Shown here one piece after another: positions 1 to 5,443 of a stretch of 5,443 bases of DNA; position 1 is the first letter of the stretch; each line of letters begins with the position of its first letter. Source of the DNA: JAXGPP01 sp964436865 (GTDB taxonomy: Bacteria; Planctomycetota; Planctomycetia; Pirellulales; Thermoguttaceae); NCBI GenBank assembly GCA_964436865.1, contig CAYTFK010000416.1, positions 1 to 5,443 on the forward strand, in the 5' to 3' direction. The notes beneath the pieces were generated by a model. The model ran no database searches and was not told the origin of the DNA. It was given only the letters and a program-made list of their open reading frames with translations. A program made the translations under genes and the position numbers.

Positions 1-1885
1 CATTTCGCGGGGCGATCTCGCGACGGAAGGACAACAGCTTCTCCCCCTCGGGACCGTTGGAAGTCTTGCCGTCGGCGAGCGCCTTGACCAACAACCGGCC
101 GTGCTCCAGCCCCAACTCGATGTTGCGGAAGCGTTCCTCCTCTTCCGGCGCAGCGTTGGCCATGAGCGTCCTCCCCTTGGCCAGTATCTTTTCGGCCTCG
201 GCGAAGACCGAATCGGTGTAGAGTCTCGGGTAGGCCCGCATCCGGTCGGTTCGGGTGAGCGCGAACAGCTCCGGATCGTTCCCCAATCCGGCGGTGAACT
301 CCTCCCAATAGTCGAAGTACTCCTTGACTGCGCCCTTGGCCGGCCCGAACGCGCTGTAGAACTCGTCGAGCACCGCATCCGCATCGGCCTCGGTGCCCCA
401 GAGCATCCGGGCGAGCACGTAATAGCTCGGCCCGCTTGTGGCCCAGTAGCCTTGCAGGCAGTCGTAGTCCGTGGCGCGGAGGCCATTGGCCACCTGGAAC
501 TCGAGGTCCTCGGCCAACTGGCGACTCGCCACCAGCGGGGCGCCTTCGCCGAAGTAGAAGAGCGAGTTCGAGCGGAGGAACACGGTAGCTCCCAGCTTCG
601 ACCAGCCCCGCCACTCGTCCATCGACGTCTGCCGGTAAGAATCCGGGCGTGGATAGGCGTTGAAGCCGACGTAGCCGATCCACACACTGGGCTCGATCCG
701 CGGGACGGCGGTGGGCGGCGAACGGTAGCGGCTGTAGGCATAGGCCACCACGCGGCCCTCGGGATCGACGGCGTGGAGCCTGGTGGCGAGTTCGTTGTAC
801 CAGCGGGCATAGCGGTTCGAGAGACTCTCGGGAAGCTCCGCGGCCGCTCCGCCGGCTCGGTCCACCTCCGAGCCGTCTTCGACTCGACCGGCCGAGCCGG
901 CTGCGGCAGGCGCGGCCGCATCCCACTGCCGGCAGCGCTCGCAAACGCAGAATCCCCCGCTGCCGTCGTTCTCGCACGTGTTGAGCGACAGGCCCCGCGC
1001 GCCCTCCGCCGCGTATTTCTTGACCGGCTCCAATTGCATTGCCCACAGATCCGGATTCGAGACGCACATCTTGGCAAACTCGGGGCGGTCCTTCTTCTGC
1101 GGGCCCCGTTTGCCGTTGGGCAACAATGCGAAGATCTCCGGCTTGGCCTCACCGTACTTGGCCCACCAGTCGGTGAAGGCATGGCCCGCCGAGAGCTTGA
1201 ACGAGCGGCCCATCCGCATGCGGCGCATCCAGGCCATCTCATCCTCGGCAAGCTGGCCGTAGGTCGCGCCCAGGTCAAACCACCGCGCCAGCCCCTCTTT
1301 CTCGTAGCCGACGCGATGCTTCTCCTGGTTCACTGCGCGGAAGTCGCGGATCTTGACGTGCGGCGTCTCCTGTACGTCGAGCGGTCCCACGGTGATCGTT
1401 GCCCGTCGCGGCACCACCTGGCCGATTTTTCCCGGCCAGATCCAGCGGCAGCCGAGCTGATCCTGAAGGAAGTCGTACACCGCCCACAGCGTGCCGGTGC
1501 GGGCGTTGGATTTGCTTCCACCGTCCTCGCCGGCCAGCACCAGCACGCCCGGGCCGGTTTTGACGATGAACGTCTCCGGCTCCAGCCCGGCGGTATCAAC
1601 GCCGAGACTCCGGGTACGATTGCTCGGGCCGACCAGGACGAGCGTCTCGGGCAGCGAGGCCGGCAGCTCGTTCTCCTTGACGATCGCAAGCGTCGCCCCG
1701 GACATAAGCCGGACGTGCTCCTGCAGTTCGGCTGCCGCGAGCGCTTGGCCCTCGCTGGGCCGGCCGTTCGTGACGATCATGCTCGTCGGCTGGCCCTCGC
1801 GGACAAGCGTAACGGCCGCTCCCTGCGCGAGCGGGTCCGCTGCTGCTGCCGCCACGGCAATCGCAATCAACCAGGCGGGCGTCAT
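1..1885 (-). CDS. Secreted DUF4838-family protein with glycosidase-type N-terminal domain (3' end off window)
   Basis: The frame is open from an ATG at 1883-1885 to the left edge: 628 codons with no stop, so the C-terminus is missing. AGGAG (minus strand, 1894-1898) lies 8 nt before the ATG and fixes the start. Residues 1-23 form a short Ala-rich hydrophobic leader, probably a signal peptide although it lacks basic residues before the core. Residues 26-180 look like the alpha/beta domain that precedes catalytic domains in GH20 and GH67 enzymes, with an AAxELQEHV helix (51-58), LVLVGPSN (82-89) and GCRWIWPG (145-152). From about 180 onward comes the DUF4838 region, with Cys304 and a Cys-rich motif C313-V-C315-x2-C318 followed by WD (321-322). 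Residues 323-352 are an Ala/Gly-rich insert. DUF4838 proteins have no settled activity; a role in extracytoplasmic glycan or uronate breakdown is inferred from the N-terminal fold and the symporter encoded 49 bp upstream. Family and strand are secure; function is not. Confidence 0.9.
   Translation of the reverse strand, partial: MTPAWLIAIAVAAAAADPLAQGAAVTLVREGQPTSMIVTNGRPSEGQALAAAELQEHVRLMSGATLAIVKENELPASLPETLVLVGPSNRTRSLGVDTAGLEPETFIVKTGPGVLVLAGEDGGSKSNARTGTLWAVYDFLQDQLGCRWIWPGKIGQVVPRRATITVGPLDVQETPHVKIRDFRAVNQEKHRVGYEKEGLARWFDLGATYGQLAEDEMAWMRRMRMGRSFKLSAGHAFTDWWAKYGEAKPEIFALLPNGKRGPQKKDRPEFAKMCVSNPDLWAMQLEPVKKYAAEGARGLSLNTCENDGSGGFCVCERCRQWDAAAPAAAGSAGRVEDGSEVDRAGGAAAELPESLSNRYARWYNELATRLHAVDPEGRVVAYAYSRYRSPPTAVPRIEPSVWIGYVGFNAYPRPDSYRQTSMDEWRGWSKLGATVFLRSNSLFYFGEGAPLVASRQLAEDLEFQVANGLRATDYDCLQGYWATSGPSYYVLARMLWGTEADADAVLDEFYSAFGPAKGAVKEYFDYWEEFTAGLGNDPELFALTRTDRMRAYPRLYTDSVFAEAEKILAKGRTLMANAAPEEEERFRNIELGLEHGRLLVKALADGKTSNGPEGEKLLSFRREIAPRN
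851..901. repeat. Intragenic inverted repeat within the DUF4838 gene
   Basis: The 10-mer GCCGGCTCGG (851-860) is repeated in perfect inverted orientation at 892-901, with a 31-bp spacer. The spacer itself contains another CCGAGCC (868-874), so one heptamer occurs three times in alternating orientation. The reading frame stays open across it and the DNA encodes most of the Ala/Gly-rich insert between the CxCxxC-WD motif and the SNRYARWYN helix. It could be a small palindromic repeat inserted in frame, or local GC-rich drift. Only the sequence pattern is directly seen. Confidence 0.6.
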
Positions 1886-1893
1886 GGAAGCAA

Positions 1894-1898
1894 CTCCT
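1894..1898 (-). promoter_or_regulatory. Ribosome binding site of the DUF4838 gene
   Basis: AGGAG on the minus strand sits 8 nt before the ATG at 1885, inside the 49-bp gap after the symporter stop. It supports this start, and shows that the second gene has its own, stronger initiation signal than the first. Confidence 0.7.
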
Positions 1899-1934
1899 GG
1901 GGACCAATAGGTTGCCAAGGGATGGCGAAAGCGT

Positions 1935-3452
1935 TTACAAATCCATCTTCTTCTCACTGGCGCGCCCCAAGAGCGACGAAGCGACGCCCACAACGAACGT
2001 GATGCTCGTGCCGATGAGCACGTACCAGGGCCAGGCAATACGGGCAAACGGTCCCAAGCTCTGGCTCAGCACGGGATAGGCCTCGGAAAGCTGTTTTGCA
2101 AAGACGACGAACGCCATCGCGAAAATGCCCACCGACATACCGAGGATCGCGTCGCGCTGGCGTGCCCACGGCCAGAACATCGCCAGGAAGAAGCCGCCCA
2201 ATAGCGCACCATAGGTGAACGAAGCGATCCCCAACGCCACTACCACCACCGGTGTGCCCTGCTGCTTGAATAGTAGCGCGCCGAGCGTAAGCCCGACGCC
2301 CCACACCAGGGCAAACAGCTTGCCGGTCCGCAACGTCCGCGGATCGTCGGCCGTGCGGCCCGTCAGCGGCAGGTAGATGTCGTGCGTCGTCGCCGCGGCC
2401 AGCGAGTTGATTGCCCCAGAGTGGGTGCTCATAGTGGCGGCAACGATCGCGGCAACGATCAGGCCCACCAGCCCCTGGGGCATCTCTTCAAGGATGAACG
2501 TGGGGAACACCTCGTCGCTGCGGACAAACTCTCGACCTTGATAAAAGGCGTACAGACCGACGCCGATAAGGAGAAACAGCGCGAACTGGCAAAATACTGC
2601 GATGCCGCTTCCCACAAGCGCCTTCCGGGCGTCGCCGAGGCTTCGCGAGGAGAGCAGTCGCTGCACGATCAGTTGATCGGCGCCGTGCGAGGCCATCGAG
2701 AGGAATGCGCCTCCAATCAGCCCTGCCCAAAGGTTGTGGTCCTGGCTCGCAGTCAAGGTGGTGTCGATGACGTGGAACTTGCCGGCCGCCGCTCCGGTGC
2801 GAAGGATCGCCGACCAGCCGCCGGGCACCAGGCGGCCGAGAAGGATCACCGCCGCTACTCCGCCGGTGATGTAGATGCTCGCCTGCAGAATCTCGGTCCA
2901 CACCACCGCCTTCATGCCGCCCCGATAGGTGTAGACCACCGTTAAGAAGCCCAGGATCAGGATCGCCGCCGGCATCACGTAATCCTGCCGCACGCTCGAT
3001 CCGAGGATGAGGGCTACGGGAATGGCCGTGGCGAAGACGCGGACTGAGTCGGCCATCGCCCGGGTGACCATGAACACAATCGACGTGAAACGCCGCGTGG
3101 CCAGGCCGAAGCGGCGTTCCAACAGCGCGTAGGCCGTGACCAGTTCCCCCTGGTAATAGCGCGGCAACAGCGTCACGGAGATCACCGCCCGGCCGATAAT
3201 GTACCCGGCGGCGATCTGCAGGAAGCCAAGATCACGGGCGAATGCCAATCCGGGAATGCTGATAAACGTCAGGGCGCTGGTCTCCGTGGCCACCACCGAG
3301 AACATTACCGCCCACCAGGGAATCGCCCGGTCGGCAACGAAGTAGTCCTTGGCATCCTTCTGCCGGCGCCCGACCCAGATGCCCAGCGCCGTGGTCCCCA
3401 GCAGGTAGACCACCACCACCGACAAGTCGATCGCGGTAAACGTCGGGCTCAT
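1935..3452 (-). CDS. Sodium:solute symporter (SSS/SLC5 family)
   Basis: This 505-residue inner-membrane protein has about 13 hydrophobic segments, near residues 5-27, 45-68, 75-98, 125-150, 158-178, 183-206, 240-260, 280-304, 325-355, 378-396, 400-427, 435-453 and 472-495. That is the usual length and topology for Na+-coupled SSS transporters. Family hallmarks are VATETSALTF (54-63), the YRGGMKAVVWTEILQ signature (176-190), the ADQLIVQR loop (258-265) and MSTHSGAINS (341-350) in the eighth core helix. Ser342/Thr343 in that helix align with the residues that bind Na+ in vSGLT. The start is the first ATG after an in-frame TAG at 3480-3482; the only Shine-Dalgarno-like sequence is a GGAG about 11 nt upstream, which is weak. 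It is the first gene of a leftward unit with the DUF4838 gene, so the substrate is probably a sugar, sugar acid or similar product released outside the cytoplasm. Sequence alone does not fix the substrate. Confidence 0.95.
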   Translation of the reverse strand: MSPTFTAIDLSVVVVYLLGTTALGIWVGRRQKDAKDYFVADRAIPWWAVMFSVVATETSALTFISIPGLAFARDLGFLQIAAGYIIGRAVISVTLLPRYYQGELVTAYALLERRFGLATRRFTSIVFMVTRAMADSVRVFATAIPVALILGSSVRQDYVMPAAILILGFLTVVYTYRGGMKAVVWTEILQASIYITGGVAAVILLGRLVPGGWSAILRTGAAAGKFHVIDTTLTASQDHNLWAGLIGGAFLSMASHGADQLIVQRLLSSRSLGDARKALVGSGIAVFCQFALFLLIGVGLYAFYQGREFVRSDEVFPTFILEEMPQGLVGLIVAAIVAATMSTHSGAINSLAAATTHDIYLPLTGRTADDPRTLRTGKLFALVWGVGLTLGALLFKQQGTPVVVVALGIASFTYGALLGGFFLAMFWPWARQRDAILGMSVGIFAMAFVVFAKQLSEAYPVLSQSLGPFARIAWPWYVLIGTSITFVVGVASSLLGRASEKKMDL

Positions 3453-3507
3453 TCGTCGGGCCGCTCCAGAACGCCGGGACTAACAATACATCCTGCAGGG
3501 TCGTCCC

Positions 3508-3536
3508 ATTCTCATCCAGACCCCGCGACGCGCCAA
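3508..3536 (-). promoter_or_regulatory. Candidate sigma70-like promoter for the symporter-DUF4838 unit
   Basis: Read leftward, TTGGCG (3531-3536; 4 of 6 to TTGACA) is followed after 17 bp by GAGAAT (3508-3513; 4 of 6 to TATAAT). Transcription would begin near 3501 and leave a leader of about 50 nt before the ATG at 3452. Spacing is ideal but both boxes are imperfect, so this is only a candidate. Confidence 0.25.
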
Positions 3537-3553
3537 TCCCGGCGGGCAACCGC

Positions 3554-3581
3554 TTGACGGCCCTGGATTATGCGGCATATT
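3554..3581 (+). promoter_or_regulatory. Candidate sigma70-like promoter for the rightward small ORFs
   Basis: TTGACG (3554-3559; 5 of 6 to consensus) is separated by 16 bp from CATATT (3576-3581; 4 of 6). Transcription would start near 3588, only about 8 nt before the ATG at 3596. That would give an almost leaderless message, or a leader of about 74 nt if the in-frame ATG at 3662 is used. With the leftward candidate it would make 3453-3595 a divergent promoter region. Confidence 0.33.
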
Positions 3582-3595
3582 GAGAATTGTCCTCC

Positions 3596-3874
3596 ATGAA
3601 CCTGGCAACAAGGAGCACGTTGGGCAGGCTCAAACAGTCTGTCATTAGCTGCGGCAAGATCATGCGCGGGCGCAAAAGGCATCTGGTCGTTCACCACGTA
3701 ACGGATCCGTCAAAGCCTCCCGTGCCGGACGTTGAACTGCCGGACGAAGAGAAGCGGTCGTTCCGGCACATTCTCGGCGGCTTTCCGGTCGGATGCTGGG
3801 GCGTTCTGATGGCGGTCGGGGCAATCACCGTCGGTGGTCTTGCTGTATCGGGTCGCCTGCCGCAACGATCCTAA
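3596..3874 (+). CDS. Small hypothetical membrane protein, possible 5' part of an interrupted gene
   Basis: I do not recognise the family. From the ATG at 3596 it encodes 92 residues: a basic N-terminal third, a Pro/acidic stretch (PPVPDVELPDEE, about 41-52), then a hydrophobic segment (about 61-85, FPVGCWGVLMAVGAITVGG region) likely to cross the membrane. No Shine-Dalgarno sequence precedes the ATG. A TTG at 3587 and an internal ATG at 3662 (MRGRKRH) are alternatives. Codons look native but less strongly G/C-ending than those of the flanking genes. It ends at a TAA (3872-3874) beyond which the same frame stays open to 4264, so it may be the front half of one longer protein. That a protein is made is moderately likely; its function is unknown. 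Confidence 0.55.
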   Translation: MNLATRSTLGRLKQSVISCGKIMRGRKRHLVVHHVTDPSKPPVPDVELPDEEKRSFRHILGGFPVGCWGVLMAVGAITVGGLAVSGRLPQRS

Positions 3875-3940
3875 AGGCTCCCGGACGTCATCGCCTGTCT
3901 GTTACTGGTAACTTTCGGTATTGCGGCATTCATTGCGTCG

Positions 3941-4264
3941 TTGCGTTCAACGCCGCGGTCGGTTAATCCCACGCTGGAAGAGCAGATTACACAATGGAAG
4001 GCACGTAGCAGCGAGGTAAAGCAGGCCCTGCGCCGCCGGGTGTCATTCGATGAAGCCGTTGCCATGATGGAGACAGAGGGCGGTGCACTGAGGCATTTCC
4101 GCGTGTGGTACGAAACAGCGGACCGCGCCGATGCTGAACTGTGGTGTTACGTCATTGCCGTTGCTCTGCCGGCACCGGGCTATGAGGATCTTGCTTCGGA
4201 ATGGGGATTTGCACTGGTTCGAGAGGGTGAAGTCACAGACCTCTTCGTGGAAGCCGAAAGCTGA
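3941..4264 (+). CDS. Hypothetical protein, possible 3' part of the same gene
   Basis: I do not recognise the family. From a TTG at 3941 it gives 107 residues: a charged, probably helical region (TLEEQITQWKARSSEVKQAL, about 11-30), then a compact domain with SFDEAVAMME (35-44), HFRVWYE (52-58), ELWCYVIAVALPAPGYE (66-82) and WGFALVREGEV (88-98). The TTG has no Shine-Dalgarno sequence, and no ATG, GTG or TTG lies upstream in frame before the TAA at 3872-3874. Bases 3875-3940, in the same frame, encode a typical membrane helix (IACLLLVTFGIAAFIASL) immediately before this segment. That suggests the true N-terminus lies further upstream, either at a rare start such as CTG at 3899 or 3905, or at 3596 with the TAA as a nonsense change or a read-through site. 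The coding domain itself looks genuine. Confidence 0.6.
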   Translation: MRSTPRSVNPTLEEQITQWKARSSEVKQALRRRVSFDEAVAMMETEGGALRHFRVWYETADRADAELWCYVIAVALPAPGYEDLASEWGFALVREGEVTDLFVEAES

Positions 4265-4384
4265 CGGGCGTGGCTAACCAACATTAGGTGGCCGCAGAGC
4301 TTGGTCGGAACCGGGGGTGGGCGGGTCTCTGGGACTGCATGTTGCAGAAGTGTTTCTTGGCGTTCATCCGGAGGGACCTTCGGT

Positions 4385-4422
4385 CGCGCGGGTGGCTCGG
4401 TCGGAAAACCGCCCACCGCGCG
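4385..4422. repeat. Strong GC-rich stem-loop upstream of the hydrolase gene
   Basis: CGCGCGG (4385-4391) pairs with CCGCGCG (4416-4422), TGG (4393-4395) with CCA (4413-4415), and CGGT (4398-4401) with ACCG (4408-4411). That makes 14 pairs with small bulges and a 6-nt loop (CGGAAA). No clear T-run follows on either strand, so it is not a classic intrinsic terminator. It ends 49 bp before the ATG at 4472, so it may close transcription of the preceding ORF, fold in the hydrolase mRNA leader, or be a dispersed palindrome. The rest of 4265-4471 shows nothing I can name. Confidence 0.55.
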
Positions 4423-4458
4423 GTTCTTGGACAGGCAGAGACGTGTGAGCCGACGGCT

Positions 4459-4463
4459 GGAGG
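4459..4463 (+). promoter_or_regulatory. Ribosome binding site of the alpha/beta hydrolase gene
   Basis: GGAGG lies 8 nt before the ATG at 4472. This near-ideal sequence and spacing decide the start. Confidence 0.8.
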
Positions 4464-4471
4464 CATAGCTT

Positions 4472-5086
4472 ATGGGTGCTGAGGAGAAGACCGGATCGCA
4501 GTGGATCAAGGTGGCCGGTCAGCGGGTCCATTACCTAGTGGCGGGACCGGAAGACGGCCCGGCGGTGGTCTTGCTCCACGGTGCGAGCTTTTCTTCGGCC
4601 ACCTGGCAGCAGATCGGCACGCTCGACGCCTTGGCGTCGGCCGGGTATCGGACGTTTGCCATCGATCTGCCGGGCTATGGGCAGTCGCCGGGGTGCCCGC
4701 ACTCGCCGGAAACCTGGCTGGCCGGGCTTCTCGACGGGCTCGGCATCGAGCGACCGGTGCTTTTGGCCCCGTCGATGAGCGGGGCCTACGCCCTCCCCCT
4801 GGTCATCGAACATCCCGAGCGCGTACACGGCTTCGTCGGGGTCGCCCCCGTGCGGATTCGCTCGTTCAAGGATCGCCTGAGCCGAATCACCGCTTCCGTG
4901 TTGGCCGTCTGGGGCGAGAGGGATCAAACGATTCCCCTGGCCGACGGGGAAATGCTGGCCCGATCCGTGCCGCACGGCCGGATGGTGGTCATCCCGGGCG
5001 GCAGCCACGCGCCGTACATGAGCGATCCGGCCAGGTTCCACGAGGAGTTGCTCAAGTTTCTCGTCGAGTGCCGGCCGCCACGCTGA
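4472..5086 (+). CDS. ABHD14-like alpha/beta hydrolase
   Basis: This 204-residue single-domain serine hydrolase is probably cytoplasmic, as it shows no signal peptide. The order of motifs is canonical: VVLLHGASFSSATWQ (32-46, oxyanion-hole HG at 36-37), AGYRTFAIDLPGYGQS (57-72), nucleophile elbow A-P-S101-M-S103-G, WGERD151 supplying the acid, and GGSH179 supplying the base. Spacing and several runs (HGxxFSSxTWQ, AGYRxxAIDLPGxG, SPSxSGxY-like elbow, H-x2-Y-x-D/S-x-P-x3-H) match the human ABHD14A/ABHD14B group from my knowledge of those proteins. They fit less well with longer haloalkane dehalogenase or epoxide hydrolase families because there is almost no cap domain. ABHD14B has been described as a lysine deacetylase that passes the acetyl group to CoA; whether this homologue does the same is inference, and a general esterase is the safe call. 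Start and family are secure. Confidence 0.93.
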   Translation: MGAEEKTGSQWIKVAGQRVHYLVAGPEDGPAVVLLHGASFSSATWQQIGTLDALASAGYRTFAIDLPGYGQSPGCPHSPETWLAGLLDGLGIERPVLLAPSMSGAYALPLVIEHPERVHGFVGVAPVRIRSFKDRLSRITASVLAVWGERDQTIPLADGEMLARSVPHGRMVVIPGGSHAPYMSDPARFHEELLKFLVECRPPR

Positions 5087-5108
5087 GGAGGCCCGCCGTC
5101 GCTCCGCC

Positions 5109-5113
5109 GGAGG
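5109..5113 (+). promoter_or_regulatory. Strong ribosome binding site before a 28-codon ORF
   Basis: GGAGG is 8 nt before the ATG at 5122. Its GGAG can pair with CTCC at 5102-5105 over a 3-nt loop, so it may be weakly masked. This signal is the main reason to take the short ORF seriously. Confidence 0.5.
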
Positions 5114-5121
5114 ACAACCGC

Positions 5122-5208
5122 ATGCAGGAGAACTGCTCGCGGTCGTGCTCGGTTCAACGGCTCGGCACGACGATTCTGGCAGCGATGTTTGACGCGATCG
5201 TCGCTTGA
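5122..5208 (+). CDS. 28-residue ORF: leader peptide or true N-terminus of the LEPR protein
   Basis: ATG at 5122, preceded by GGAGG at ideal spacing, opens a frame of 28 codons ending at TGA 5206-5208. The peptide begins MQENCSRSC and ends with a mildly hydrophobic TILAAMFDAIVA. I recognise no family. Its stop overlaps the TTG start of the next frame as TTGA, so the two could be translationally coupled. Alternatively, since the next frame lacks a ribosome binding site of its own, this is the real beginning of that protein and a one-base indel near 5190-5205 has split it. I cannot decide between these, though the second reading fits the second break further on. Confidence 0.35.
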   Translation: MQENCSRSCSVQRLGTTILAAMFDAIVA

Positions 5209-5402
5209 CACGGGGCTGGGAACGGTTGGAGACACGCCAGCTTCTCTCGATGGTGCCTTCAGACAACCTGTTTGGCCTGGCCGATTTTCGCATCGATACC
5301 GGCGACTACCATTCGTCGCAGGTGCTCGTCCGGTTTCGCGACGAGGCTCCCGCCGATGTCGACGCCGAACGTCTCGGGCATTCCCTCGTCGCGGGCCACT
5401 GA
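5205..5402 (+). CDS. N-terminal fragment of a planctomycete LEPR-type secreted protein, probably frameshifted
   Basis: From a TTG at 5205 the frame gives 65 residues. Residues 7-15 (RLETRQLLS) match the LEPR-xLLS style motif found at the start of many large planctomycete extracellular proteins. Four in-frame codons before the TTG add RDRR, giving the basic run usual in front of that motif, so the natural start probably lies upstream. Residues 38-64 (SQVLVRFRDEAPAD... ERLGHSLVAG) resemble the first strand and helix of an I9/subtilisin-type propeptide, which suggests a secreted S8-type protease or related surface protein. TGA at 5400-5402 cuts it off. Frame 5396 onward continues plausibly with PLNYSYTLQVRRLAKA to the window edge, as expected of a one-base indel near 5395. 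LEPR identity is fairly firm, the protease link is tentative, and intact expression is unlikely from this sequence as it stands. Confidence 0.55.
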   Translation: MTRGWERLETRQLLSMVPSDNLFGLADFRIDTGDYHSSQVLVRFRDEAPADVDAERLGHSLVAGH

Positions 5403-5443
5403 ACTACAGCTACACCCTACAAGTCCGTCGGCTGGCCAAAGCC

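Noticed and set aside
101..2002. A 633-codon plus-strand open frame
   Set aside because: It lies opposite the DUF4838 gene and the end of the symporter gene. Its translation is rich in Arg, Gly, Ala and His without any recognisable motif, as expected of an antisense frame in GC-rich DNA.
2382..2945. A 187-codon plus-strand open frame
   Set aside because: Entirely antisense to the symporter, which has strong family signatures through this stretch.
3232..3549. A 105-codon minus-strand frame starting upstream of the symporter
   Set aside because: It overlaps the symporter N-terminus in another frame and has no protein features; the symporter frame is the coding one.
3512..3697. A 61-codon minus-strand frame in the divergent region
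   Set aside because: GTG start without an RBS, no motif, and it overlaps the likely promoter region and the plus-strand ORF.
4385..4422. Intrinsic transcription terminator
   Set aside because: The stem is strong but neither side is followed by a run of T, so only a stem-loop is annotated.
4284..4482. Overlapping 60- to 64-codon frames on both strands of the intergenic gap
   Set aside because: They arise from the GC-rich hairpin region, lack ribosome binding sites and show no domain. The region is better described as non-coding with a stem-loop.
4535..5293. A 252-codon minus-strand open frame
   Set aside because: It is antisense to the clearly real alpha/beta hydrolase and runs into the LEPR region. 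Composition is Arg-rich with no domain.

Overview
The window looks like part of a planctomycete chromosome (phylum Planctomycetota, perhaps a Pirellulales-type lineage). Three things point there: GC-rich DNA with strong G/C bias at third codon positions, a secreted DUF4838 protein of the kind abundant in this phylum, and an LExRxLLS-type N-terminus near the right end that resembles the start of large planctomycete secreted proteins. The phylum call is inference from protein style, not from a marker gene.

Left block (1-3452, minus strand): a two-gene transcription unit reading leftward. A 505-residue sodium:solute symporter (1935-3452) comes first. After 49 bp comes a secreted DUF4838-family protein (start at 1885) that runs off the left edge after 628 residues. 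The pair probably serves one nutrient: the DUF4838 protein has a glycosidase-associated N-terminal fold and would act outside the cytoplasm, while the symporter would import a small product. The substrate cannot be read from the sequence. The DUF4838 gene carries an in-frame Ala/Gly-rich insert encoded by DNA with a perfect 10-bp inverted repeat.

Centre (3453-4471): a divergent intergenic region of about 143 bp with one weak candidate promoter in each direction. Two small rightward open frames of unknown function follow (3596-3874 and 3941-4264). They lie in the same frame and are separated by a single TAA. The 66 bases between that stop and the second start encode a clean hydrophobic helix, so the pair may be one interrupted membrane-protein gene. 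The 207-bp gap after them holds a strong GC-rich stem-loop (4385-4422).

Right block (4472-5443, plus strand): a compact 204-residue alpha/beta hydrolase of the ABHD14 type with an intact Ser-Asp-His triad and a good ribosome binding site. After it comes a 28-codon open frame with an excellent ribosome binding site, whose stop overlaps (TTGA) the start of a frame encoding a LEPR-type N-terminus and what looks like the beginning of a subtilisin-type propeptide. That frame stops after 65 residues although plausible coding continues in another frame, so the secreted-protein gene appears frameshifted, by mutation or by sequence error.

No RNA genes, CRISPR arrays, insertion sequences or attachment sites were recognised. 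The most unusual items are the in-frame stop between the two small membrane ORFs, the palindromic insert in the DUF4838 gene, the ABHD14-like enzyme in a bacterium, and the doubly shifted LEPR protein start.
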